From Sorangium cellulosum (GTDB taxonomy: Bacteria; Myxococcota_A; Polyangia; Polyangiales; Polyangiaceae), in assembly GCF_002950945.1 (NCBI RefSeq), contig NZ_CP012673.1, positions 8,012,501 through 8,076,500 on the forward strand: a DNA stretch of 64,000 nt. The letters run 5' to 3'. The translations under genes were made by a program, and so were the position numbers. Shown one piece after another: positions 47,862-56,661 of this stretch; within the stretch, counting starts at the first letter, position 1; every line of letters begins with the position of its first letter. Under the pieces are notes generated by a model that did not search any database, was not told where the DNA came from, and worked only from the letters and a program-made list of their open reading frames with translations.

Positions 47862-49952
47862 TCAGAACCCCCCCTCGATCGCGAGGCCCGGCATGGTGAT
47901 GGGGCCGAAGGTCTCCGGGGTGCACCCGCGGTCGTCGCAGCTCACGTCGAACACCTCCTTGGTGAGCGTCGCGTTCTGCAGGTCGAAGACCAGGCCGAGG
48001 TAGCTCCGCGCGCCGAGGGCCCAGCGCTTCGAGAGGCGCATGTCGAGCCGGTAGAACGGGCGGATGCGGTCCGGGTGCTCGCTCGCGGCGCGGCCGGGGG
48101 CGATCTCGTCGGCGGGGAAGCCGGTGTAGAAGACGTGGCGGATGCCGCCGCGCCAGCCCCTGCCGAGGTCGTAGAGCAGCGCGACGTGCGCGACGTGCGC
48201 GCGGTCGTAGGCGGACGGCAGCGTCGCCGCGCCCCGCGTGCGCGTGGAGCGCGACAGGGTGTACGACGCGAGGAAGAACAGGTTGCGGCGGAGCGCGCCG
48301 CGCGCGCCGAGCTCCAGGCCGTAGGTGTCGCCGAGGCTGCGCGTCAGGAAGCGCTCCGCGCTGAGGGTCGAGCCGCGGCCGGTGCCGATCGGATCGCTCA
48401 GGCCGAAGGTCACCTGGCGGAAGCCGGTGGCGCTCAGCTCGACCGGGCCGAGGCCCACCTCGACGCCGAAGCTCGACTGCAGGCTGCGCTGGAGCCCGCC
48501 CGGGATGCCGCCGATCTGGAGCGCCGGCAGCGGGGCGAGCCCGGGCAGCTGCGAGGCGACGCCGATCGCGGGGATGAGCCGCACCCGATCGCCGAGGCCG
48601 AAGCGGCCGACGATCCTCGGGTCCACCGCGAGCGCGCTCTCGCCGAGCGAGGTGTAGTGATCCACGCGCACGCCGGGGGTGATGGTCGAGCGCTCGTCGA
48701 GCACGAGCAGCGCGTCGGCCCACGCGCCCAGGGCGAGGTCGAGCCGGCTGCGGAAGAGCTCGGGGAAGCTCTCTTCGAGCTGGGCCGTCCCCTCGACGGG
48801 CTCGTCGCTCGGCGGCTGGAGGTGGGGGACGATGTGGTAACGATCGACCGCAGCGTCGACGCCGGCGCGCAGGAGCGCGCGCCCCGCGAGCAGCGGCCGT
48901 GCGAGGCTGATGCGCGCGTTGAGCTTCCAGGCCTGCGCGAGCTCCACGCCCACCTGGCGCGACTGGTCGAGCCCGAGCGTGAGCGCGGCCCGGAGGCGGG
49001 CGCCGGCGTCGTCCTCGCGGTCGTAACGCAGGTCGACGCGGTGGAAATCGCTGTCGAGCAGGACGGTGGTCGGGTTCTCGGCGTCGTCCGCGTCGATGCT
49101 CGCGAGGTAGTCGTACGCGCCGAACGCGAAGACGGTGAAGCGCTCCTCCGGGCTGAGCCGGAACGTCTGCCGGTGCTGGTAGTCGGCGTACCCGACGTCG
49201 ACGCTCGGCGCGATCGCGGAGACGAGCGCCGCGCCGGCGGCGTAGTGGCCGCCGAAGAGCACGTGCCGGTCCTCGCCGATCGGCCCCTCGACGACGCCGC
49301 CGAGGTCGACGAACCGGATGCTCCCCTCGCCGCGCCACGTGTCGGGCGGCGGCCCGCTCTCGGCCTCGATCGCGGCGCCCGCGAGCCGGCCGATGTCGGC
49401 CGGGTACGGGCCGAGGTGCATCTCGAGGCGCTGGACGATGGAGGCCGGGATGACGCCGGGCCCGGCGCCCACGTGGAACAGGAGCGGGACCTGGATGCCG
49501 TTGAAGAAGTAGCCGACGTTCCCCGGCGGCGCGCCGCGGATGTAGTAGTAGGGCAGCCCGCTCGCGATGGCGGTCACGCCCGGCTGGACCTCGATGGCGC
49601 GGAAGGGATCGCCGAGGGCGCCGGGCAGCTCCCGGATGTCGCGCCGCGAGAGCGAGACGGAGCCCGCCGGGGCGCGGTCGCCCTCGACGGTCACCTCGAT
49701 GCCGGCGGGCGCGGCGGGCGGCTCGGGGGGCGGCTCGGGGGGCGGTGCGGCGGGCACGTCGGCGGGCGGCGCGGCGGGCACGTCGGCGGGCGGCGCCGCA
49801 GGCGCAGCGGCGGGGGGCTCGGGGGGCGGCGCTGCCGCCGCCTCGGCGGGCGGCTGGCCAGCAGGAGATGCAGGCTGGGCGCGTGTTGCGCCAGCGTGGA
49901 GGCTGGCGGCTGCGAGGATCGTGATGGTGAAGAGTGCGCTGGGAGATCTCAC
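47862..49952 (-). CDS. TonB-dependent-receptor-like outer-membrane protein
   Basis: A 696-residue exported protein. Signal peptide to about residue 25, a Pro/Ala-rich stretch with short repeats (about 27-83), then a plug-like domain (SLSRRDIRELPGALGDPFRAIEVQPGV, YYYIRGAPPGNVGYFFNGIQVP) and a beta-barrel rich in alternating strands that ends in GLAIEGGF with a terminal aromatic. No ExbBD or TonB gene is near. The Pro-rich spacer after the signal peptide resembles that seen in myxobacterial receptors. The ligand is unknown. The start is a GTG without a clear Shine-Dalgarno. Confidence 0.82.
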   Translation of the reverse strand: MRSPSALFTITILAAASLHAGATRAQPASPAGQPPAEAAAAPPPEPPAAAPAAPPADVPAAPPADVPAAPPPEPPPEPPAAPAGIEVTVEGDRAPAGSVSLSRRDIRELPGALGDPFRAIEVQPGVTAIASGLPYYYIRGAPPGNVGYFFNGIQVPLLFHVGAGPGVIPASIVQRLEMHLGPYPADIGRLAGAAIEAESGPPPDTWRGEGSIRFVDLGGVVEGPIGEDRHVLFGGHYAAGAALVSAIAPSVDVGYADYQHRQTFRLSPEERFTVFAFGAYDYLASIDADDAENPTTVLLDSDFHRVDLRYDREDDAGARLRAALTLGLDQSRQVGVELAQAWKLNARISLARPLLAGRALLRAGVDAAVDRYHIVPHLQPPSDEPVEGTAQLEESFPELFRSRLDLALGAWADALLVLDERSTITPGVRVDHYTSLGESALAVDPRIVGRFGLGDRVRLIPAIGVASQLPGLAPLPALQIGGIPGGLQRSLQSSFGVEVGLGPVELSATGFRQVTFGLSDPIGTGRGSTLSAERFLTRSLGDTYGLELGARGALRRNLFFLASYTLSRSTRTRGAATLPSAYDRAHVAHVALLYDLGRGWRGGIRHVFYTGFPADEIAPGRAASEHPDRIRPFYRLDMRLSKRWALGARSYLGLVFDLQNATLTKEVFDVSCDDRGCTPETFGPITMPGLAIEGGF

Positions 49953-50646
49953 GCGGATGCCGCGGATGCGCCGCCGGGGGACCGGGATGGCCAGCGCTCG
50001 GGCGCTCCCGCGTTAGCAAAGCCAGCCGCGCGGCGAAAGCCCGGCGGGAGGTACGGCTTGGACGGCAAGGACGAGCTGCCGCGCCGACGTCATGAGACCG
50101 AGCGGACCCGGCCCGTCCTCGCAGGGCGAAAGGCGAGCCTTGGCGGTCCTGGCTGCGCGGACGCCACAACTCACGGTGTCGCCTCCGACGAGCTAATGTC
50201 GTCACCTGATCACATCACAAACACACGAGCTCGCCATCCGGACATGGGTGGATCCCGCCTTATCCAGGACCACTCTCGGACACCGGCGGATCTCATCTTG
50301 CCCGAGCCCCCCTCATCACTCCTCATCTGATAGTGTCGCACCTTCATGAGGGCCAGGCCCGCTCGCGATTAGCAATAGTCTTGACAAAGGTTCCATTCGG
50401 GACCAATAACTAGCCTGACTGAGCTGCCTGCCGCATTCAGAACGAACTTATCCGCTCTGCACGCATCTCGTTCGGGGTTCATCAGCAGCGGCAACGGCCA
50501 GCACGGCGGCCACGCGGGAGCCTTCGGCGCGCGGCGAGCGACCCGACCGACGCGAGCGCGGCGTCGATCAGCACGGGCGCGCATTCCACTTATCGAGCCG
50601 TCGACAGGTTCACGTTTCACTTACTTAGCAAGACGAGGAGAACGAT
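49953..50646. other. 694-bp divergent intergenic region
   Basis: It separates the divergent TonB-receptor-like and lectin/beta-helix genes. I find no convincing open reading frame; the frames present are antisense-type GC artefacts. The right half is less GC-rich and holds the putative promoter at 50381-50410. From there about 230 bp of leader lead to the AGGAG site before 50647. A hairpin or regulatory leader is possible but not evident by eye. Confidence 0.5.
50381..50410 (+). promoter_or_regulatory. Possible promoter of the lectin/beta-helix gene
   Basis: A perfect TTGACA at 50381-50386 is followed after 18 bases by AATAAC at 50405-50410 (four of six matches to TATAAT). Such AT-rich elements stand out in this GC-rich context. 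The spacing and the long leader to 50647 make it only a candidate. Confidence 0.35.
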
Positions 50647-52581
50647 ATGAGACTCGCATCCAAACACGCCTTGTTGGCGGCCTCGACGGGCGTCATCGCC
50701 GTGTCGTGTGTCATCGGACCGGAGGCGATCGACGGCGAGGAGGGCGGCTCGCTCGAAGACGCCGTCACGATCGAGCCGGGCGCGGTCTACACGATCGTCG
50801 CCACCCAGAGCACCAAGTGCGTGGAGATCCGGGGCGGGAGCACGGCGAGCTCGGCGGCCGCGCAGATCGCCACCTGCGACGGCACGACGCGACAGCAGTT
50901 CCGCGCCGAGGCCGCGGACAGCGGGTACTTCCGGCTCAAGAACGTCAACAGCGGCCTCTGCCTGGGGGTCAACGGCGCGTCGACCGCGGACGGCGCCACC
51001 ATCGTCCAGTCCACCTGCGGCACGGGCGCGGGTCAGCAATTCCAGTTCGTCGATGTCACCGCCGGCGTGCAGCGGGTCATGAACCGCAACAGCGGCAAGG
51101 CGCTCGACATCATGGGGCGGGCGACGACGGACGGCACCGGCCTCCAGCAATGGAGCTGGGCGAACGGCGAGAACCAGAAGTTCTCGCTCAGCGCCGTGGG
51201 GGGCAGCTCGAGCAGCAGCTCGATCACCAGCTCCAGCAGCAGCTCCGGCACCGGCGGGGCCGGTGGAGCCGGCGGGGCCGGTGGAGCCGGCGGGGCCGGT
51301 GGAGCCGGTGGAGCCGGTGGGGCCGGTGGAGCCGGCGGCGCGGGCGGCTCGGGCGGCGGGGGCGGCGCCGGTGGCGGGGGCAGCACGACCGGCGCGCAGT
51401 ACTACGTCGCGACGACCGGGAGCGACAGCAACCCCGGCACGCTGGATCGGCCGTTCAAGACCATCAGCAAGGGGGTGAACGCCGCCAACCCGGGCGACAC
51501 CGTCTACATCCGCGGCGGCACCTATACCGGCTGGTCCAACGGGATCCACCCCACGAAGTCCGGGACGCCGACCGCGTGGATCACGTTCCGCGCCTACCCG
51601 GGCGAGCTCCCGATCCTCGACGGCGGCGGCACCGACAGCTCGGGGTTCGAGCCGGTCAACACGGCGGTCCAGTACATCCGGGTGATGGGCATCGCCGCGC
51701 GCAACTACACGTCGAGCGGCTTCGCGAACGGCTGGAACACCCCCTCCAGCAACATCGAGATCAAGCACGTGATCGCGGAGAACAACGGCATCAACGGCAT
51801 CGCCTTCTACAAGGCGACCGGCGTGCGCATCGAGAACAGCATCGTCGCGCACAACGGCAACAAGCTCCCGTCCTGGTCGAGCGGCGTCAACCTGTTCCAG
51901 GTCGGCGGGACGGCCCGGGACAACGTGGTGCGGGGCAACGTGGCGTTCGAGAACATCGACATCTCCACCCACCGGTCGGACGGCAGCGGGTTTATCCTGG
52001 ACGAGAACAGCACGGGCGCCACGTTCGAGAACAACATCGGCTTCCGCAACGGCGGGTCGTGCATTCGCCTGACGCGGAGCCCGAACGCCGTGATCACGAA
52101 CAACACCTGCTTCGGCAACGGCATCGATCCGAACGTCCAGTATCATCACGAGATCTTCTTCTCGGACGCCGGCTCGCGCGCCGGCGCCGTGGTGCGCAAC
52201 AACGTCGCGGTCGCGTCGAGCGGCAACGAGGCCCTCTTCGGCGCGTCGGGCGTCACGCAGTCGAACAACCTGCTCCTGAACGGCGGGGCCGCGGCGCCCT
52301 TCTTCACGAGCACGTCGGGCGTGCTCGACTTCCACCCGACCAGCGGCGCGACCCAGCTCATCGACGCGGGCACGAGCACCTCGGCCCCCTCGGACGACGT
52401 CGGGTTCGATCCGCGGTGCCTGAAGCAGCAATCGAGCCAGCCGGTCACGTGGTGGCAATACGCGCCCGATTACACGTACATCGCCAGCGTGGGCGGCGTC
52501 GAGGGCTGCTTCCGCCCGGTCGCGCGGCCCCAGGGTGCGGCGCCGGACATCGGCGCCTACGAGCGCCCGAGCGGCGGGTGA
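50647..52581 (+). CDS. Secreted ricin-B-lectin / right-handed beta-helix (pectate-lyase-like) protein
   Basis: A 644-residue exported protein. N-terminal signal sequence with a weak lipobox (IAVSC). Residues about 45-185 are a ricin-type beta-trefoil (repeats ending in QQF: TRQQFRAEA, GQQFQFVD, LQQWSWANGENQKF). A Ser-rich and Gly-Gly-Ala linker (about 188-245) leads to a right-handed beta-helix (YYVATTGSDSNPGTLDRPFKTI, DTVYIRGGTYTGW, then repeated NN/NS..A.NG turns) similar to PL9-type polysaccharide lyases. It probably binds and cleaves or degrades polysaccharide outside the cell. AGGAG lies six bases before the ATG. Confidence 0.87.
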   Translation: MRLASKHALLAASTGVIAVSCVIGPEAIDGEEGGSLEDAVTIEPGAVYTIVATQSTKCVEIRGGSTASSAAAQIATCDGTTRQQFRAEAADSGYFRLKNVNSGLCLGVNGASTADGATIVQSTCGTGAGQQFQFVDVTAGVQRVMNRNSGKALDIMGRATTDGTGLQQWSWANGENQKFSLSAVGGSSSSSSITSSSSSSGTGGAGGAGGAGGAGGAGGAGGAGGAGGAGGAGGSGGGGGAGGGGSTTGAQYYVATTGSDSNPGTLDRPFKTISKGVNAANPGDTVYIRGGTYTGWSNGIHPTKSGTPTAWITFRAYPGELPILDGGGTDSSGFEPVNTAVQYIRVMGIAARNYTSSGFANGWNTPSSNIEIKHVIAENNGINGIAFYKATGVRIENSIVAHNGNKLPSWSSGVNLFQVGGTARDNVVRGNVAFENIDISTHRSDGSGFILDENSTGATFENNIGFRNGGSCIRLTRSPNAVITNNTCFGNGIDPNVQYHHEIFFSDAGSRAGAVVRNNVAVASSGNEALFGASGVTQSNNLLLNGGAAAPFFTSTSGVLDFHPTSGATQLIDAGTSTSAPSDDVGFDPRCLKQQSSQPVTWWQYAPDYTYIASVGGVEGCFRPVARPQGAAPDIGAYERPSGG

Positions 52582-52710
52582 TGCCCGGAGGGTCGCAGGA
52601 CAGGTCGACGACCCGGTTCCGGATGCCCCCTGGCCTCCCCGGCGGGTGATCGACCCCTGGAAAGAACCCGATCGGCCTGCGCAAACACCACGCCGACCCG
52701 ATCCCGGAAG

Positions 52711-52833
52711 CCAGGGGGCATCCCGGGGCGGGTCGGCGACCTGTTCCGCCAGCCCTGGGGTATCCCGGGGCGGGTCGGCGACCTGTTCCCCCAGCCCTGG
52801 GGCATCCCGGGCGGGTCGGCGACCTGTTCCCCC
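52711..52833. repeat. Three 42-bp tandem repeats, intergenic
   Basis: The unit CATCCCGGGGCGGGTCGG CGACCTGTTC recurs with starts of its TCCCGGG core at 52721, 52763 and 52805. The copies differ at few bases. It lies between the lectin gene and the next gene (gap 52582-52862). The 42-bp period is a multiple of three and frames remain open on both strands, yet neither translation looks like a protein, so it is treated as non-coding. Confidence 0.75.
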
Positions 52834-52862
52834 GTCATGGTACTCCTGCTTCCAGACGCGTC

Positions 52863-53492
52863 ATGGTGCTCGCCGCGCTGCTCTGCTCTCTCGTCCTGTT
52901 CGCCGTCGCCATCCTCGGCTGGGCGCTGATCGCCTCGAGCCATGACACAGCCGTGTCGAGGTGGCGAGAGCGCCGCGACGTCCGGCGGAGCGCGACGCGT
53001 GCAGCGCAGGTCGCAGAGGCGCTCGGCCTCCGCGCGGAGCAGGACCCGCAGGTCCCCACGATATGGTGCCTTCGTGCGGCGGGCGACGCGCTCGACGCGA
53101 CGCTCCGGATGGGCTCTGTCTCCGCCTACGGGCGCCTGACCAAGGTCGATGACTGGATGGAGGTGCGCGCCTCCGGCCCTGTGGGCCTCGCCGCGGGCGT
53201 GAAGGTGCGGCCTCCCAGGAGGACAGTCTGGGAATGGCGTGACGGCGACCCTGGTGAGCCGCCGTCGCTCGTCACGCCCGGCGGTGTGCCGCTCGTCATC
53301 GAGCCGGGCAACGACGGCGCCGAGGTGGATACCCGGAGCCTCACGGCATGGGTCGACGCGCTTCCCGCGGGAACATGGCTTGTCGCCCTGAGCCGCGACC
53401 ACATCGAGCTCCGCGCCGGTGCGCCCGCCGCCGAGGATCCCGTCCGCTGCGCCCGCTGGTTGCTCGACAGAGCGCGCGCGACACCGTTCTAG
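52863..53492 (+). CDS. Membrane-anchored protein of unknown function
   Basis: A 209-residue protein with one N-terminal transmembrane helix (VLAALLCSLVLFAVAILGWAL) and a soluble domain. The body has DTAVSRWRERRDVRRSATRAAQVAEAL (helical) followed by beta-rich sequence (PTIWCLRAAGDALDATLRMG, VEVRASGP-like, LVTPGGVPLVIEPGND). I do not recognise the family. The next gene is about 110 bp downstream on the same strand. Confidence 0.6.
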   Translation: MVLAALLCSLVLFAVAILGWALIASSHDTAVSRWRERRDVRRSATRAAQVAEALGLRAEQDPQVPTIWCLRAAGDALDATLRMGSVSAYGRLTKVDDWMEVRASGPVGLAAGVKVRPPRRTVWEWRDGDPGEPPSLVTPGGVPLVIEPGNDGAEVDTRSLTAWVDALPAGTWLVALSRDHIELRAGAPAAEDPVRCARWLLDRARATPF

Positions 53493-53604
53493 CGCCGCGA
53501 GCGCCGCGATCACGGGTGACGATCGCCAGGGCCACGAGGCCGCCGCGACGGACGCAAGCGTGACCTCGGGCAGCAGACACGCGCGGCGTGGTAGAAGACG
53601 TTCC

Positions 53605-54270
53605 ATGGGCCGCACCTTCCCGGAGCTCGACGACGACCTCACCACCTTCCTCGCCGAGCAGCGCCTCTTCTTCGTCGCCTCGGCGCCCTCGGGCAGCGGC
53701 GGGCACGTCAACGTCTCGCCGAAGGGACACGACACCTTCCGCGTCCTCGACCCGCGGACCGTGGCCTACCTCGACCTGACCGGCAGCGGCGTCGAGACGA
53801 TCGCGCACCTGCGCGACAACGGCCGCATCACGCTGATGTTCTGCGCCTTCGCCGGCCCGCCCCGCGTCGTTCGCCTCCAGGGGCGCGGCGAGCCCGTCTT
53901 CCCCGACGATCCACGCTTCGACGCGCTGGCCGGCCTCTTCCCTCCGCTCCCCGGCGTCCGGTCGGTGATCCAGGTCGCGCTCGAGCGCATCGCGACGTCG
54001 TGCGGTTACGCCGTGCCGCTCATGGCGTACGAGCGCGAGCGAGACACGCTGTCGAAATGGGCTGAACGTAAGGGCCCGGAGGGCCTCGTCCGGTACAGGC
54101 AGGAGAAGAACGCGGCGAGCATCGACGGCCTGCCGGGCCTGCCCGCGGCGTCGGGGTCTGACCAGGGCGCCTCGCCCAGCGCGGCGCCGAGCCCGGCGCC
54201 TTCCTCGCGGGCGCGCCGGCCCACGCGCAGCGCGCCGCCGTCCGAGCGGAAGACCGGACAACCGCGATGA
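53605..54270 (+). CDS. Pyridoxamine 5'-phosphate oxidase-like flavin-binding protein
   Basis: A 221-residue protein whose first 170 residues match the PNPOx-like split-barrel family: FLAEQRLFFVASAPSGSGGHVNVSPKGHD, RTVAYLDLTGSG, RITLMFCAFAGPPRVVRLQG. Members bind FMN or F420; the exact substrate is unknown. The last 50 residues are a low-complexity Ser/Pro/Arg tail. ATG at 53605 is chosen because similarity begins there. The phospholipase gene begins 20 bp after its stop. Confidence 0.82.
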   Translation: MGRTFPELDDDLTTFLAEQRLFFVASAPSGSGGHVNVSPKGHDTFRVLDPRTVAYLDLTGSGVETIAHLRDNGRITLMFCAFAGPPRVVRLQGRGEPVFPDDPRFDALAGLFPPLPGVRSVIQVALERIATSCGYAVPLMAYERERDTLSKWAERKGPEGLVRYRQEKNAASIDGLPGLPAASGSDQGASPSAAPSPAPSSRARRPTRSAPPSERKTGQPR

Positions 54271-54289
54271 AGGACCGCGGAGCCACACC

Positions 54290-55750
54290 ATGACCGCCGC
54301 CCGCGTCCCCGCCCGCGTCCCCGCGCTCATCCCCCCGACGAACGCCCCGCTGCGCGCCCTCGCGCGGGAGACCTTCAGCCGCGTCGCCGGCGCGCCGCTC
54401 ATCGGTGGGAACAGGGTCGACCTGCTGATCGACGGGCGCGCGAACTTCGACGCCTGGCTCGCCGCGATACGGGCCGCGCGCACCTCGATCCTGTTCGAGA
54501 ACTACATCTTCGACGACGACGCGCTGGCGCGCGAGTTCCGCGACGCGCTCAGCGAGCGCGCCGCGGCGGGCGTCCACGTCAGCGTGGTCCGCGACTGGTT
54601 CGGGTGCCTGGGCGCGTCGGCGGACCACTTCTGGAGCACGCTGCGCGCGGCGGGCGGGGAAGTCCGCACCTACAATCCCTTCCGCTTCACCAGCCCGTTC
54701 GGCTGGGTGGCGCGCGATCATCGCAAGCTGCTCGTCGTCGACGCCGAGGTCGGCTTCGTCTCCGGCGTGTGCGTCAGCGGCAAATGGCTCGGCGATGCGG
54801 CGCGCCGCGTGACGCCGTGGCGCGACACCGGAATCGCCGTGCGGGGGCCTGCGGTGCGCGCGCTCGCCGACGCCTTCGCCGACAACTGGACGAGCCTCGG
54901 TGAAGGTCTGCCCGCCGACCTGCCCGTCCTCACCGGGGTTCCGCCGGCGGTCGGCCCTGTGGACCTGCGCGTGGTGGCGAAGCTGCCGAGCACGACCGGC
55001 CTCTACCGGCTCGATCAGCTGGTCGCCGCGCTGGCGCAGAGGACACTCTGGCTGACGGACGCGTATTTCGTCGGCATCGCGCCGTACGTCCAGGCGCTCG
55101 CGGCGGCGGCGCGCGACGGGGTGGACGTGCGCCTGCTCGTCCCGGGCACGAGCGATCTCCCGGCCGTCGGCACGCTGTCGCGGGCCGGCTATCGCCCGCT
55201 GCTCGAAGCCGGGGTGCGCGTCTACGAGTGGAATGGCTCGATGCTCCACGCGAAGACCGCGGTGTCCGACGGCCGCTGGGCGCGCGTGGGCTCGAGCAAC
55301 CTCAACGTCGCAAGCTGGCTGGAGAACTGCGAGATCGACGTGGTGGTCGAGGACGAGGAGTTCGCCGGACGTATGCAGGCGCAGTACGAGGAAGATCTGC
55401 GCGGCGCGACCGAGATCGTCCTCCACGCGCGGCGCCGTACACGCCACGACAGAAAGCGCCCGTCGAAGGCGGCCGGGACCGGGCGCTCCGCGGCGGGCGC
55501 CTTGCGCCTCGCGAACACCGTGGGCGCCGCGATGACGAACCGCCGTGTCCTCGGCACGGCCGAGGGCTCGATCCTGCTCGGCGGAGCGCTCTTGCTCCTC
55601 GGCAGCGCGGCGGTCGCGCTGTACTTTCCGCGCTTGCTCGCCTGGCCGCTCGCCGTGCTCGCGCTGTGGTCGGCGATCAGCCTGCTCATCAGGTATGTGG
55701 CCCTCGCCCGCAGGGCCAGGGCTGCCGCTTCATCGACACGCACGCCGTGA
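54290..55750 (+). CDS. Phospholipase D / cardiolipin synthase-like protein
   Basis: A 486-residue enzyme with two HKD motifs: HRKLLVVD (His144, Lys146, Asp151) and HAKTAVSD (His320, Lys322, Asp327), the latter followed by GSSNLN. These form the active site of the PLD superfamily, which makes cardiolipin or cleaves phosphodiesters. There is no N-terminal transmembrane pair as in ClsA; two hydrophobic segments near the C-terminus (about 425-460) anchor the protein instead. ATG at 54290 with GGAG seven bases upstream. It probably shares a transcript with the PNPOx-like gene. Confidence 0.87.
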   Translation: MTAARVPARVPALIPPTNAPLRALARETFSRVAGAPLIGGNRVDLLIDGRANFDAWLAAIRAARTSILFENYIFDDDALAREFRDALSERAAAGVHVSVVRDWFGCLGASADHFWSTLRAAGGEVRTYNPFRFTSPFGWVARDHRKLLVVDAEVGFVSGVCVSGKWLGDAARRVTPWRDTGIAVRGPAVRALADAFADNWTSLGEGLPADLPVLTGVPPAVGPVDLRVVAKLPSTTGLYRLDQLVAALAQRTLWLTDAYFVGIAPYVQALAAAARDGVDVRLLVPGTSDLPAVGTLSRAGYRPLLEAGVRVYEWNGSMLHAKTAVSDGRWARVGSSNLNVASWLENCEIDVVVEDEEFAGRMQAQYEEDLRGATEIVLHARRRTRHDRKRPSKAAGTGRSAAGALRLANTVGAAMTNRRVLGTAEGSILLGGALLLLGSAAVALYFPRLLAWPLAVLALWSAISLLIRYVALARRARAAASSTRTP

Positions 55751-56040
55751 CACGCTCGAGCTCGCCAGCGTCGCTGTCGTGCCTGCCACGCTCCGGCCGG
55801 CTCACGGACACATGGGCGGTACGGGATGTGCCCTCACGCGAGATCTACGCGAGATCCACGCAAAATCAATCAGCGTGAAGCCTGGCTGCGCGAAACCAGC
55901 TGCGCAAAACCTGGCCGGTAGTAACCTCGATCTGGCAGGAACCTCGAACGGCCTCTCCTCTCTACCGGCGTGTCGTGGGAATGAACGTCACGTCGCCCGC
56001 TGGTGCGATCGGAGAGGCGGCCCTTGCCTGGAGCGCAGAC

Positions 56041-56601
56041 ATGCTGAAGGTGGCGATCATCCTGGGGAGCACGCGGCCGGGCCGGAACGGCGAGGCCGTC
56101 GCGAAGTGGGTGCACGGCGTGGCGACGAAGAAGGGCGGCGCCGACTACGAGCTCGTCGATATCAAGGATTTCGACCTGCCGCTGCTCGACGAGCCGGCGC
56201 CCCCGTCGATGGGGCAGTACACCAAGCCCCACACCAAGGCGTGGGCGGCGAAGATCGACTCTTTCGACGCGTTCGTGTTCGTCACGCCGGAGTACAACCA
56301 CGGCACCTCGGGCGCGCTCAAGAACGCGATCGATTACCTGTACAAGGAGTGGAACAACAAGGCGGCTGGCTTCGTGAGCTACGGCAGCGCGGGCGGCGTC
56401 CGCGCCGTCGAGCACCTCCGGCTCGTGATGGCCGAGCTCCAGGTCGCGGACGTGCGCGCGCAGGTCACGCTCTCTCTGCACGACGACTTCGAGAGCTACA
56501 GCGTGTTCAAGCCCCACCCCCGCCACGAGAAATCCGTCGGCACCTTGCTCGACCAGGTGCTCGCGTGGGCCGGCGCGCTGAAGACTCTCCGCAATCAATA
56601 A
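56041..56601 (+). CDS. NADPH-dependent FMN reductase
   Basis: A 186-residue flavodoxin-fold protein: KVAIILGSTRPGRNGEAVAKWV (phosphate loop for FMN), then FVFVTPEYNHGTSGALKNAIDYL and VSYGSAGGVRAVEHLR, the NADPH_FMN_red pattern. It would reduce FMN or quinone-like substrates. The ATG at 56041 has GGAG seven bases before it; the frame continues upstream to 55975 without support. The 290-bp region before it has no recognisable gene. Confidence 0.9.
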   Translation: MLKVAIILGSTRPGRNGEAVAKWVHGVATKKGGADYELVDIKDFDLPLLDEPAPPSMGQYTKPHTKAWAAKIDSFDAFVFVTPEYNHGTSGALKNAIDYLYKEWNNKAAGFVSYGSAGGVRAVEHLRLVMAELQVADVRAQVTLSLHDDFESYSVFKPHPRHEKSVGTLLDQVLAWAGALKTLRNQ

Positions 56602-56661
56602 ACGACACGCGCTCGCGGCGCCTCGCGGAGGAGAGCGCGCTGCGGCCGCGCTGACCTCAGG

